Shown here: piece after piece, positions 13,701 to 26,261 of the stretch
Layout of the letters: the number at the start of each line of letters is the position of its first letter
Position numbering within the stretch: position 1 is the stretch's first letter
Assembly (NCBI GenBank): GCA_033063855.1
Contig: CP093831.1
Span: 12,028,001 to 12,092,000 of the forward strand
Origin: Smittia aterrima
Lineage: Eukaryota; Arthropoda; Insecta; Diptera; Chironomidae
Length of the DNA: 64,000 nt
Direction of reading: 5' to 3'
Made by a program: the position numbers and the translations under genes
Notes under the pieces: model-generated
What the model was told of the DNA's origin: nothing
Databases searched by the model: none
What the model saw: the letters and a program-made list of their open reading frames with translations, nothing else

Positions 13701-16700
13701 TTTCAACCTTAGATTTCCTCTTCAGTGAAATGATCGCATTTCAACTTATTTTGCATACATTTCCACAAAGTCCCTGAAGTGTTTTCACCAAAAGAAAAAA
13801 AAATTCTCAAATGTTTTCCAAATTGAATTCGAAACCGATAATAAAAAGTCTCGAGATCAGCCAATAAGTTCTTCTTACATTGAAATTCTTTCTACTCTCG
13901 TCTTATTGGTTGAGTTGAGCTTCTGAAGATTTTTTTATTTCATTAAACATTCCGCTCGATGATTTCAAATTATTCTGTGTCCTTAATGTTTTTCCAAGCC
14001 CTGAGAAATCATCCGAAAGTGATTTAGCTTTGCATTCTATTTAATTCAATCGACGACAATTTTTTCTTTTCATAAAATTGTTTCTTTTTCTCTAAATCGA
14101 GTGAGTAGCAGTTTTGTTTTTGAATCTCGAGTGTTTGTTTTCTTTTGAAGCAATATTTTCGTCAAAACCAACAAAGTTTTTACTACGTTGCCTTCCTCTG
14201 TGAGTTGAGAGACTGATTTGCTTCATGAAATAAACATTTAAGTATTATGGCGAGTCTATCGGGAAACACTCAAAGAAGATTAATTTATATTGCCAAAGTC
14301 GGTATCATCAGTTGATAAACGAGCCATCATGGAATATCATTCACGAAATTGTCCAGAGCTGATCGAAAAATTATTCAATTTCTTCTTGACAATCAAGTGT
14401 GAAGCTCACACTTTTTGTTTAGTTTAAAATAAAGCTAAGCGTTCCCTAATAGTTTCGTAATGTGATAATTGAAAGCTTAAATAGTCAACACTCGTGGTTG
14501 ATCAAATATTCTCGTTTCGAAGCGATTGGGATTTATTTATTCATGAACTGAGAGCAACAAAATTCAAATCTCAAAGATCTCAGATTTATTTCCCAAGAGC
14601 TTTCCAACATTTTTCATTGCAATTGTACGCTGTCACATGCAAAACAGGAAAAAACTTATCAAACAGATGCAGACTGAGAATAAAAGTCAAAGCGGATTTA
14701 TGACTTCTCTTATCAAAAGAATCTTTGTCTTTCGTTTAAAAGGCAACTTCGCTTCAATCATCGTTTGGTAGATAAAAAAATACTTTCCATCAAAACTCAT
14801 AAATTTTATCGTCTCTCAACATGAAATCTTTTGAAGCAATGGCAGAAAAACAGAAGCTTGAGTTCAAGTTATTAAGAAAACGAAACTGTTTCGATCAAGT
14901 CGCAAGGTCTGACGTTTCGTAGAAATCGTGTTCACTGAAATGAACTCACAAGCAAATTGTTTGCTGCAATTTCAAACGAACTTAGGGGAATGAATTCCCT
15001 CAGAACTCAGACGGTTGCTTCCAATAAACGTCAATATGTCAGACACAAGAATGCTCTTAGAGAATCATCAAAAAATTCTGACGAATTCGAAGTTGCGAAG
15101 CTTCAAGGAAATTTATTGATTATCGCTCACTCGGTCATAAAAGTTTCTTGCTGAAAGACAATTCAATTAACTTTAATTAAACCGCATTGACTTCATTATT
15201 GGTTTCATCACTTTTCACACTCACACAATCAGGTCACATAGTAAACAAGTCCACCCTAACTTTCTCCACTTCCTCATTATCGATGTCCTTTTCGCGACTT
15301 CACTTTCATCCGATTAATGTGAACTCAACAAGCAGGAAGAAATCGATACAAAAGTCTCTCATGTGTACAGGATGTTGATCGATGTTCAAACGATTTGGGA
15401 AATGAAAAAGTTTTAAGGGATCGTTCATAGATTACGTCGCGATCTAAAATAAATGAGAGGAAGATAGAAAATATGATTTACGAATTGTTCAAAAATTTAT
15501 CGAAGCTCTGGATTTGAATATTTTTGAAACTTTTTGATCATCTATTGAATACTTCGAGTCGAAACTCGAATCGACATTCAATTTGATTTTTGCAAATTTG
15601 ATTCCTTCTTTCTGCGAAGTCATGACGCGAAGCTTTCGTTTTTTAAAGCTTTAATAGCGAGATTGTTTAAAAGGGAGTGAGGACAAACTAATGAAATTTA
15701 CGTTCGCCTCCCGACACACCTTAACAAGCGTTTTAATTTAATTGAATGGCAAAATGTGAAAATAAATATTCACTCAATTAAACGACAATGCTTTCACATT
15801 AAGAAACACCTGGAGAAAATCTGAAAATCGATTTCTTTTTACGAGTCACGATTGAGGGTTAAACTGCAGGCCTTTAAGTCCTCTTGAAGTGCGATAGAAC
15901 GAAAGCAAGCGCTGATGAAAAGGAAAGACTGAGGCTAAAAATATCGTCACATGAATAGCAAAAAAGAAAAACTCTTTTAAACGGAAAGCTCTTGAGAAAT
16001 CAATAGGGAAAATTTGTCATATGACACAATAGAACAGTCACTTCAGTTTCTCGTCGGAAAATGGTGTGGGGATTGAGTTGGAGTGAGGTAGAGGTGAATG
16101 ATGAGAAAAAATATCCATACAGCGAATAAATTTGTCTTTGCATATGAAATTAGCGAAAATATCACGTTGGATGTAAGCGGATCATTGAATCGCGAATTTG
16201 CATATTATCAGAGAGAGAAGAGCAAAGCAACGTACTCGAACCGCTAAAGCGACAATAATCCAAATGACATTGAATTGATTAGAATGTATTTATGACATAA
16301 ATTTTATGTTTGTTTCAGACCGAAGCCGAAAGATTTAAAATTGACTGATAAAATTACTGTCGAGCATTTTTATAACGTTGATTCATCTGACGTTCTCTTC
16401 AGTGACCTGAAGCGTGACTTTCGCAATCAGAAGCGTCATAAAATGATTGTCGACGGAGAAGACTTATCTGACAGCGGGATTGAAAAGGCAGGAGATGATG
16501 TATCGTCAACAAGGACAGACATCGTCCCCAGCTCGCCAAGGGTTCCTCCGGATGGTGCCGACAATGACGACATACAAATTGATCAATTGCGTCCTCACAA
16601 TCAACAATATCATCAACAATTTTCCATCAGCATTTACCCTGAAAACAAGTGCCAACAACAGCCGCAACACGGAGTCCACAATAATGTCAATTTTCATGAC

Positions 16701-19700
16701 TTGAACGATGAAGATGCCAACAAGATTAACCGATTAAACTCACAACAGTGTCAAGATCCGATAGAGAGTGGACAGTCGAATAATCAATTTACCGCACAAC
16801 ACGAACATCATACTTCCGTTCCATTCTCGAATAACACGTACGCAGCATTCAAGAAGGGAAACGTTGTGAGGGGGATTCTCTGTCCGTCCTTGACTAATTC
16901 CTTTCGGTGAGTTTACAATTTGTTGTCTTCATCATCGTGCTGAGACGTTCAATTGATTTATCTCGCAGGGCTGTTTCATTGGAGAGAAGCTACTTGACGT
17001 ACTCGCACAGACAGCGACAGAAGTCCTTGATCATCGTCAATGCTGTCGACTTGGTGCTCAAATTTGTACTTGCAGCTGTTTACATTTTGCAGCAACAACA
17101 CAACGTAAGCAATCGACTCTCAATCAACATTGCAAAACTTTAATTCTTTGATTTAACAGGAGATTCCTTTGAATGCCATTATCTGGTCGATTTGTTGTGT
17201 TCTTGCTAACTTGGGGATCTGTTTGTTGGGCTTGTGGCGATGCTTTGCTAACAATTATCTTCATTGGGCTGCGACGTGCACGTGGCTTCTTCTAAATCTT
17301 CAAGGTTTGCTTTATTTATCTTTAATTAAAATTATTTTTCAAACTTTGTTGTGTCGCTCTTAGGATTTGTTGGCGAAGGAATTGGCTTTGCTGAACGAGA
17401 GTATCTTGTCTGGTACATTCTGTTCACTCTCTTCGTTCCCTACGCAATGCTACCGCTTCCTCTCAAATGGTGCATGATTGGCGGTACAATCACAGCTATC
17501 ACACACATCATCATCACAACTATCGCAAAGTTTGAACAGACCAAAGTCGAAGAGCCCTGCATCGATCCGTCATGTGTCGTTAAACAGATGGTCGCTAATA
17601 CGCTTCTTTATGTAGCCATCAACTTCGCTGGGATGTACACAAAGTATCTGACAGATCGAGGTCAGCGATTGGCATTCATCGAGACGCACAAAGCGATGGA
17701 GCACAAGAAGGAATCCGAGAAAGAATACCAGAAGACACAAAGGCTATTGGACTCGAGTGAGTATTTTCTAAGCTCTCGACTTGCTTCTTCTTTCAAATGC
17801 GACGACATTTTGATCGATTTGACATTTCCCCTTCGAAATATTTCCTTCGGCTTTTCCATTTCCTTTTAGTTTTTAAGGTTTTCCTGAAAAAGCGCAAAGG
17901 AATGAACTCAAGAACTGCTTTTGTGTAGAAAGCATCGGCATTTGAGTTATTACAGGAAATTAAAAGAAATTTTCTTCTTGCGCTATTTTCACGGATCATT
18001 AAAAGTCTGAACTTTATTTAAAATGTATCTGACGTTCTTAAGCTATTTCCATTTCTTCCCAATCATTCACAGTCTTGCCAACGTTTGTCAACAACGACAT
18101 CCGAAAGGAAATGTACAAGAATCCGCATCACGCAAACCTCGAAGGTGACACGCAGTTCAAGAAACTTTACATTTACCACATGGACAACGTCAGTATTCTC
18201 TTTGCTGACATAAAAGGATTCACGCAACTCGCAAGCACAACCTCAGCGCAACAGCTCGTAAAGATTTTAAACGATTTGTTTGCCAGGTTCGATAAAATCG
18301 CTGAGGTGAGCAAAGCTTTTCGTTTTATTTCTGAAAGCAGATGGAGCGAAATGAAAATAATTTCACGGTTCATTCGATTAAATCTACTCGAATTTTCATG
18401 AAACATTCATTTCTCAACAGGACAATCATTGCCTTCGAATCAAACTCCTTGGCGATTGTTATTATTGCATTTCGATGTTTGACACGCAGAGTTGGAAGTC
18501 ACGACCTGATCACGCTGTGTGCAGTGTCGAAGCAGGTTTGCACATGATAAAAGCGATCAAAGACGTTCGAAGCACCACGAGCGTTGACACCTTGGACATG
18601 AGAATTGGAATTCATAGCGGAAGTGTCATGTGCGGAGTTCTCGGTGACAAAAAATGGCATTTCGATGTTTGGTCTAACGATGTCATCATTGCCAATCACA
18701 TGGAAAGCGGAGGAATTCCAGGAAGAGTTCACATCTCCGAAGCGACTCTAAAGTGTTTGAATGGGGCTTACGATGTTGAGCCAGGCGATGGAGAATCAAG
18801 AGACAATCACTTGAAGATGATGAACATTAAAACTTATCTCATCACACGAACTGAGCCTTTGCGAAGCAGAAAGAACCGACTGCTCGATGAGCAGCCACAA
18901 AAATTCATTGATCCGAAATATCTTCAGAATAATTGTACGAACAACAATCACAGTCACAATCACAATCACAACAACGGAAGTCAATTACTGAAAAGGCTTT
19001 CAAAAGCAACGATTCACGAGGACGAGCCGACAACTGATTGGACACCAGAAATTCCCTTCAAGAACCTCAAAGAAGCGATAATCACTCCCGAGGGTGCTGA
19101 ACAAGAAGCGGATGTCTCGTGTAATTCTGTTTCAGCGACTGAAGAGGTCGATGAACTAATCGATCAAAACATTCAAATCAATTCAAATAAGCAGATGCGA
19201 GACGAATATCTCAACACTTGGACACTAAGGTTCAAAGAACCATTGCAAGAGGTTTGCTTCTGTCAACTGAGAGAAGATATGTTCAGGTCTAATATGCTCT
19301 GCATGTTTATCGTTTGGATCTTCATTGTGATGTGCCAATTTGTGATAATTCCGAGATGTAACTTCCTTACAATTACTTTAATCGCCACGACGGTTGTCAT
19401 CTCTGCTGGTTGCATTTTAGTCATGGCCGAGGAATATCCAGGCTTGCCAAAGTTCTTACGTAAGAGTTCAGCGACGTTAGTTCATGACCGCAGTCGGAGA
19501 ACAATTTTTGTGTGTGGCGCAGTGATTTTAATGTCAGCAGCAAGCTCAATGGGACTCCTAATGTGCTATTTGGATTATCAAAGCGGTACTGTCAATTCTT
19601 TGACGACCACTGAGATGAATCCATTTCAATCAACAAGTATTAGTCAGAAGACTTTCATCTTCAACAGTTCAGTTGGTGATAACGAAGATTTCTTAATCGA

Positions 19701-22570
19701 AACGTTACCATCAATCAATCAAACTCGAAATGGTTTCGATGACATGATGACGACAAGGTTGCAAAGGTCAACGATTGAAATAAATGACACAAGTACGGAT
19801 CCTCTTCCATGCATTCAACCCGAGTATATTGTATTTTCATGGGTGCTCTGCCTCATTGCCCTGGCAACTGCTCTCAGTAAGTGTAACTCTGAGGAGCTTT
19901 AAGCAATTGATTGAAACTTTTTTCATTGTCAGAACTTTATTACCTTGTAAAAACTTTCATGGCACTCGGACTCGTCGCAGTCTTTTGTGTTTTGATCTTG
20001 GTTGTGTTCCCTGAGATTTTCAATACGTTCGATTACGAGTTTGAAAAGCTTGGAATGTCGCTCTCAGCACAGATGGTGATACTGTTGACGGTAAACTTTG
20101 TTACAAAGAACTCTTTCGTCTTTTCGTTAGCTTGTGATATCAACGAATTTCACAGGTTTTTCTCACGATGGTGATACATCATGCGAGGCTCGTCGAAGTC
20201 ACAGCACGTCTCGATTTCATTTGGAAGGAACAAGCTGAACGAGAGTTATCGAACATGAAATCAAATCGTCATCTAAACGACACTTTGATCAAAAACATTA
20301 TTCCGGATCACGTAGCATCTTACTATCTTTCCCACGAGATGTCGGATGACATTTATTCAAAGAGCCACGATCTTTGTGGTGTGATGTTCGCTAGCATTCC
20401 CAACTTTCAAGATTTCTATTCGGAAGACATGGAGAATGGCAAAGCTTGCATCAGAATATTAAATGAAATCATTTGCGACTTTGATGCGCTTCTTGATGAA
20501 CCGAGATTCGTTACCGTCGAGAAGATTAAAACTGTTGGACAGTAAGTTTAGAGCTTAGGAACTTTATGCAATTGATTGAAACTTTTTTCATTATCAGAAC
20601 TTATATGGCAGCGTCAGGATTAAATCCAAAGCATCGAACAGATCTCGGTCTCACGGACGAGGATAGCGTTTGTGATATTGTTGAGTTTGCAATCGCAATG
20701 AGACAGAAATTACAGGAAGTCAACAAGGATGCGTTCAACACGTTCCAATTAAGAGTCGGAATCTCATCAGGGCCGTTAGTTAGCGGAGTTATTGGTGCGC
20801 GAAAGCCTATATTCGATATATGGGGAAATTCAGGTTCGTCAGCAGAAAACAAAAATATTTCGCAATTCTCAATAACTCGAATTTGTTCAAACAGTCAATG
20901 TTGCTTCACGCATGGATTCAACCGGCGAAAACTGGAAGATTCAAGTACCTGAGCAAACAGCTCTTTTACTTCGTGAAAAAGGTTACACGTGTGTGCCGCG
21001 CGGAGAAATTAACGTCAAGGGAAAGGGAATTATGTTCACCTATTGGGTTTTGGGCAAAAATGAGTCTGTCAGTCGTTTAACTTCTCCAACAATCTGCCCC
21101 GCGGGCATTCCATCGACTACGACACCCTCATCTATTTCACTTCAGAGACAAACTTCAAATCATAGTTCGTTGGCAGCTGTTGTGTACGGAATCATGCAAG
21201 CCACCAAGAGAAATACACCATCCACTCGTAAGTTGTTGCTTTTTCTTCTCCCCCTTAACGTGACAATCAACAATTTTTCATCTTTAATCAGTCTCATAAA
21301 ACTATTGTTTGATTTAGAAACAGGGCAAAAAAAGCTGTGGAAAGCAATGAACTGTGCGTTGCACTTTTATTTTTATTTGTTTTCAAGCTTTTCCCATTGT
21401 CTCTTATTCTTCTCTCTGACGAGACTTAATTCTTAATTCGCTTCATGTCCAGTTTGATAATCATTTAAACGAATAGCAAACAACACAAAAACAGTTCTCG
21501 ACGGGAAAACTTTTCATCGCCACAAACTTTTAATTAATCGTCTTCTCACGACCAGCAAAAACTTCGGGGCATCAACAGACGAGAAATCTGAAACAAAACG
21601 TGATAACAGCCCAAAAAATCATTTCCTCTCATTCAATATCACGAATGTGCGACACATGTTGAAGCTCGATTGACTATTAACTGCTGGCCTAAAGGAAAGA
21701 ATAATAAAGTTTCGTGATAGTACCTCTTCCTAAAGCCGAACTAAAGAGTCAACTGCAGACTTCGCTATGAATACGAACGAAGATGAAAGATTTATGGAAA
21801 CTGCAACAAATAAATTTTCCGATCAACACGACAAGATTAAATCCCTTTCGAATTGAATTCTCATTTTTCTCTTCCTCCTTCTCTTTGGGAAATTTAATCG
21901 TCGTCGCCTTCCTGTTAAAGGTGGATGGAATGTAGCTCGCAAATTCACATTATCAAATACTCTTGCGTATGTAAATTGACACGAACCTGTTTAATCCAAA
22001 CTCCACATTTCCTCGCTCGTTGTTCACCGGCAATAAGTTATTGAATCCTTTCCATCGTTACTGTCAATTTGTTGAGAACCTTTTCAACCAAAACCAATGC
22101 AAGAATCTTCATGCCATAGCAATTAACTTAAAATTAATTGGCAACCCGTAACTTCTAGTTCGATCGAAGATTATTAAAAAAAACTTTTCTCAACTTTCAA
22201 AGCCACCGAGTTGCCATCACCAAACTTCAAGCTAGGACGAAGGGGGAGCACATTCTCGTCAATGAGACTCTCACAGAAAGCGTCGTCTAATCATCAAGTT
22301 CGCAGAAATACGACGCGGGTACGTGGCAGAAGCTACAAGGAGAAGAAAGTAAATAAATTTTATTTGTTTATATTTGACGAGGGAATGACTCAAATGAAGA
22401 TACGTTTCGTTTCAAATCATTCGCAGAGCTTTAGCACATCAAACATTCTCCCATTGCCGCAAACATTGAACAATAACAACAACGTCGAACAACAGCAAGC
22501 AACATCGAAAACAGTCGTAACGCCGTCGTCAACAATCATCTACAAAGAATCGAAAGAAAATGAAATTTGA
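10750..22570 (+). CDS. Ac78C: Membrane adenylate cyclase, type 8/Ac78C class, copy 1 (long)
   Basis: Makes cAMP from ATP at the plasma membrane; type 8 enzymes are Ca2+/calmodulin-stimulated (family knowledge). Exons traced: 10750-10793, 16319-16906, 16969-17104, 17160-17304, 17364-17756, 18073-18305, 18421-19876, 19933-20090, 20156-20541, 20598-20833, 20895-21227, 22203-22570; 4476 nt, about 1491 residues. The last exon may hold one more in-phase intron, 22349-22426. The start is a 44-nt exon encoding MSDSEDDVNEKTLLR, mirrored in the second copy. Order: long N-terminus, six-helix block, C1 catalytic domain (FADIKGF, LRIKLLGDCYYC), C1b with an Asn/His run near 18935-18975, second six-helix block, C2 (EKIKTVGQTYMAASG, KPIFDIWG, VNVASRMDSTG). 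Metal-binding Asp and the C2 Lys, Asp, Asn and Arg are present, so it looks active. The tail SSLAAVVYG resembles mammalian ADCY8. Subtype is inferred from memory of the families. Confidence 0.9.
10794..16318 (+). other. Large first intron of cyclase copy 1
   Basis: 5.5-kb intron between the 44-nt first coding exon and the second exon (GT at 10794, AG at 16317-16318). No nested gene, RNA gene or repeat array is seen. The equivalent intron in copy 2 is only 654 bp, so this one has expanded or the other has shrunk. Likely to contain regulatory sequence, but none can be named. Confidence 0.7.
19877..19932 (+). repeat. 56-bp intron of cyclase copy 1, near-duplicate of the intron at 20542-20597
   Basis: GT-AG intron, exactly 56 bp, splitting a Lys codon (A|AA) between CTCA and AACTTTATT. 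It differs from the intron at 20542-20597 at about 8 of 56 positions without any gap; the last 30 bases share GCAATTGATTGAAACTTT. The paralogous cyclase on the minus strand has no intron here (continuous CTGAAGTTATATTAC near 37155-37170). Confidence 0.85.
20542..20597 (+). repeat. 56-bp intron of cyclase copy 1, probable source of the intron at 19877-19932
   Basis: GT-AG intron of 56 bp inside the C2 domain (GGACA|A ACT). An intron at the same codon exists in copy 2 (36502-36560, 59 bp) and keeps pieces such as GTAAGTTT and AATTGATTG, so this position is ancestral to the duplication. Both flanks match the other intron: CA before and AACTT after. Confidence 0.85.
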
Positions 22571-25500
22571 TTGCTTTAAAGAGATGATGATGACAAGATG
22601 TTGATTGCCCGTGAACTTTCTCGTGATTTATTCGCGTCAACTGATAATCTTCATTGATGTGACGATGACACATATGTGAGCGAGATTGAACATGACTTCG
22701 AATATATTCCGCTCAATACCGGAAATCAAAGAATTCACGCGACGACGATTAAATCTCAATACATAAATGGGAAAATGAATTCTCTCGAGAACTTTTCTAT
22801 GAGTCATCGAGAAAATAATTGCGCAATGAACAACGTTTAAAGTCAATCAAGGTTGGAAAGAGTTTTTATTTTCGTCGCTGCTTCCGGTCTTTCTCTCACT
22901 CTCTCTCTTACTCTTACTACGATGCACTGCTGTGCTTTGACTTTCCGGAAGCCCTCGAATATTTACATTGAGACTTCCAGTCATCTCGTTTCCCTATTGT
23001 GCGTCAGCTCATCTCAAATTTGTTTCTTTTGTTACTATGTCGGATTTATAAATAGAGATTTTACTCTTCATCGTTTTTATAAACATTCAGTTTTAAATGC
23101 TACAACAAGAAATGCTATTAAGACTTAAGCTGAAACTTCTTGAGAAAGGATTGACGAGACTGGGAAAAAAAGAGATTTAAATGATTTATCGCGATTTAAT
23201 GAAAATAGGTCGTCGTAGCAATAGCACAGTAGATGAAAGACACAATTAAGATTGTTTACTTCTCATGACAAATCATGCAAATTCTTTTTCTTATTATTGT
23301 CCGAAAGTCAAGCACATTTAATGTACATAGATAGTTTAAGTCAGTATCGCAGTTGATGCTGTTGCTTTAAACAAACAAAAAAAGACAAAAATGGTGACAC
23401 TGTCGCAACCTGTCCAATTAGAAAAAAGAAAAAAACAACTTATTACTTAGCTTTACTACCAGCCAACATTTCTATGACTCTAAATAGAAATCACAGTAAA
23501 ATTCATGTCGTGCCAGTGGCGACTTCGAATCGAACGTGATCGCTTGAATTTATTGCGTAAAACTTGAGACGAGGCAGATCAAAACCAGACAAAATATGTT
23601 TCCAACATGTGTAAAATTAGATCTTTGATGTAGGTAGAGTTTATTTATATCGGAAATGGAGCGACTTTCCATTTGGGGTGAGTGCCTGCTGCTCTGGAGA
23701 ATCACAAAACGGAAGTGGAGTACTTTCCAAAGATAAAATCGCTCGCTGCCCTTCGATTCTCACACAAATTTCCACTTACTTTCCCATTAAAGTAAAATAA
23801 AAATTCATCTACATATTTATGCTTTGTTCCAGATAAGACTTCATAATAAAAAGAGGCAAATTAAAAAAAAATGAATTCTTTGTCTTTTTTTTGCCGTTGA
23901 CTGGGAGGTGGGCTTAACAATAGGTAATGTCAAGAAATGAGACGAAGGTTGAAGAGAAAAAGTTTCCGAAAAAATAATTAGAGTTGTGATTCATATTTCA
24001 CATTAAAAGTGAGTTGAGCCCTACTTTTCTTTTGTTTTAATTAGTCGCCTGTAAATTTGTTTCCGGTCGACTAAACCGAAATAAAATCGTCTTCAGGTAA
24101 ATGATCGTTGTGGTCAAAGTTATTGCTTATTCGATTCTTTTTATGGCTAATCGAGAGAACTTTGTAAACCCAACAACTCCACACATGTAGAGGTGAGAAA
24201 GAAGCATAATATTTTTATGATGTTCGTCTCTGTTGGGCCCTTGGAACAGCATTTCTTCTTTCGACGGATAGACCATGTCGAAAGGAATGTGTTGGGGCAA
24301 GAAGAAGATAGAAACGAAGGAATCCATAAAAGTGTTTCGGCATCGGCAGCGGATATGTAAGGACAGATGTGTTGTGAGTATCCAACAACATGCTGCCGAG
24401 CATATGTCGACGAGTTTACCGAAAAACGAAGACCGGCAACGAGTTGTTTGTTGGTATTAGGAAAGCGACGGTTTGTTATCACCCAGGCAACAATTTCATT
24501 TCCGTTTTCGGCACAAAAATGCAAATGCAAACGAAAAAAAAACTTCTTTTTTTTTTGCTGTGAAAAATGCAATAAACGAGGTTTAGACCTTCATTGCGAC
24601 CCCGCGACTTCATGAATTGTTTATTCGCTTGAGCGTTTTGCACTTTATGACTCTCGCTCATCGAACAAACCAGACGCTCTGACTCAAAATCGAAAGCCAA
24701 ACAAATCGAACACAGATCAGGAGCAAACGAATGAATTTTTAATGAGAAGAAATGTTAATAAAGTTAGAGTTAAGTGTAAATCGCTGTCATCTGAGGAAGT
24801 TTTAAAATTACAAGCAATCGTCGTTTCCTCTCTCGGAGCGATCGGGAGCGCTTTACTCTCAACTCTCTCTTGAATCGTTCACGATTTTCATTCATAATTT
24901 CGTCGTTCTTTTATTTTTTGTGTTTGCTCATTAGCTTCAGTTATTATTAAGCCGTCGCTGTGTTTCGATCGAATATTTTTACTTGTAGACTTTTGCACCT
25001 TTTAGATTCGCGAATAAACATTCGAATGCAAATATCGTGACAGTTAATTCAAAGAATAATTTGTGTGGAAACAGAGAGTTTCGCTTATAAGTTGAGAGTT
25101 GAGACACCGGAAGTTAGAAAAAAAGTTTCAACAGAAAGTTAATGAGCTTAAAAAAACGATATTAAATATAAAAGTTGTCTCTCATTGTGATACGAGAGTA
25201 GTGAATAAAATCACCGAAAAAAAAACTCATTAATCAAAACTTCTCTAATCACCAATCGACATTACTACCTTCGCACGACTCTCAATCTCAGTGTAGGTGG
25301 ACACATTTCTTCAAAAACTATAATCGTCACAGTGTCGTGATGTGTTAAACAAATAAATTAATGCTCTCTGCCCATAAACGCATCTGCATAGTTTGCTTCG
25401 TGACCAGATGATTTCTTAGATTGAAATATTAGGCATTGGATCGATAACGAGTTTTAAAATTAATCACGTTTCCAATCGAGTGGGTTCAAATGCACGAAAG

Positions 25501-26261
25501 GGTTTTCTCTTTCATCTCGATTGCTCGATCGGAAAATATGCTTGCCCCATGGTAACGCAAATGATTGGAAATAGCCCGATAAAGGGAAAAGTGTTCGACG
25601 TACTGGAAAACACAAATTGCGCGAAAATTCTTTCATCCTCCGCACAGCGGAGATTCTTTTGTTCTCGGAAATCAGATGACGAGAATGTTTGCTCGTGAAC
25701 GTGATGCAATTAAAAAAAGTGACGTAAAAGACTTTTAAAAATCCATTAAGCTTGATTAATCATAAAACGATTTCAAGAACGAAACCTTTTCTGCTATCAT
25801 AAGTAAACATTTTGTTACATGATTTACGAATATAACCTTCAACAATACGTCACGATTATGTTGCTCATCCAAACGGCATTTTAATAATGAGACATTCGAC
25901 AAAAAGATTTTACAGTTGAACTTCTTCTTTTTTATTTTATTGGTCAATTGCTTGTCTACTTCTTTCCGAAATAAGAAATTTGTCCGAGTTTATGATGAGA
26001 GAGAGCATAGAAATTTATGAAATGTGCTGAATAAAAAAAATTCGTTAAATAACTCAGCGTTCAAATATTTTTTCAGATGTGTGAGTATTCAGCTATCGAG
26101 TCGAAATCGTCAAAAAAAAAAGTTTGCTTAAAATAAAATGAATTTTAAGAGCTAGACTTTGTGAAAAAAAGTAGCAATTAATCGTGATAAGTGTTAGAAA
26201 GCTCACTCGCTAATGTTACGATCAAGGAGATTATCGTAAAAGTAGGAATAACAAAGCAAAA
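22571..26261. other. Spacer between cyclase copy 1 and RasGAP1
   Basis: 3.7 kb without a supported coding exon. It contains the 3' UTR of the cyclase and the promoter and 5' UTR of RasGAP1. Several overlapping ORFs of 60-140 codons around 24130-24700 show no domain or splice support and are treated as chance. Confidence 0.5.

Noticed and set aside
24127..24700. Cluster of overlapping ORFs on both strands
   Set aside because: No domain, no splice structure, poor codon use; probably chance in a region of lower stop density.
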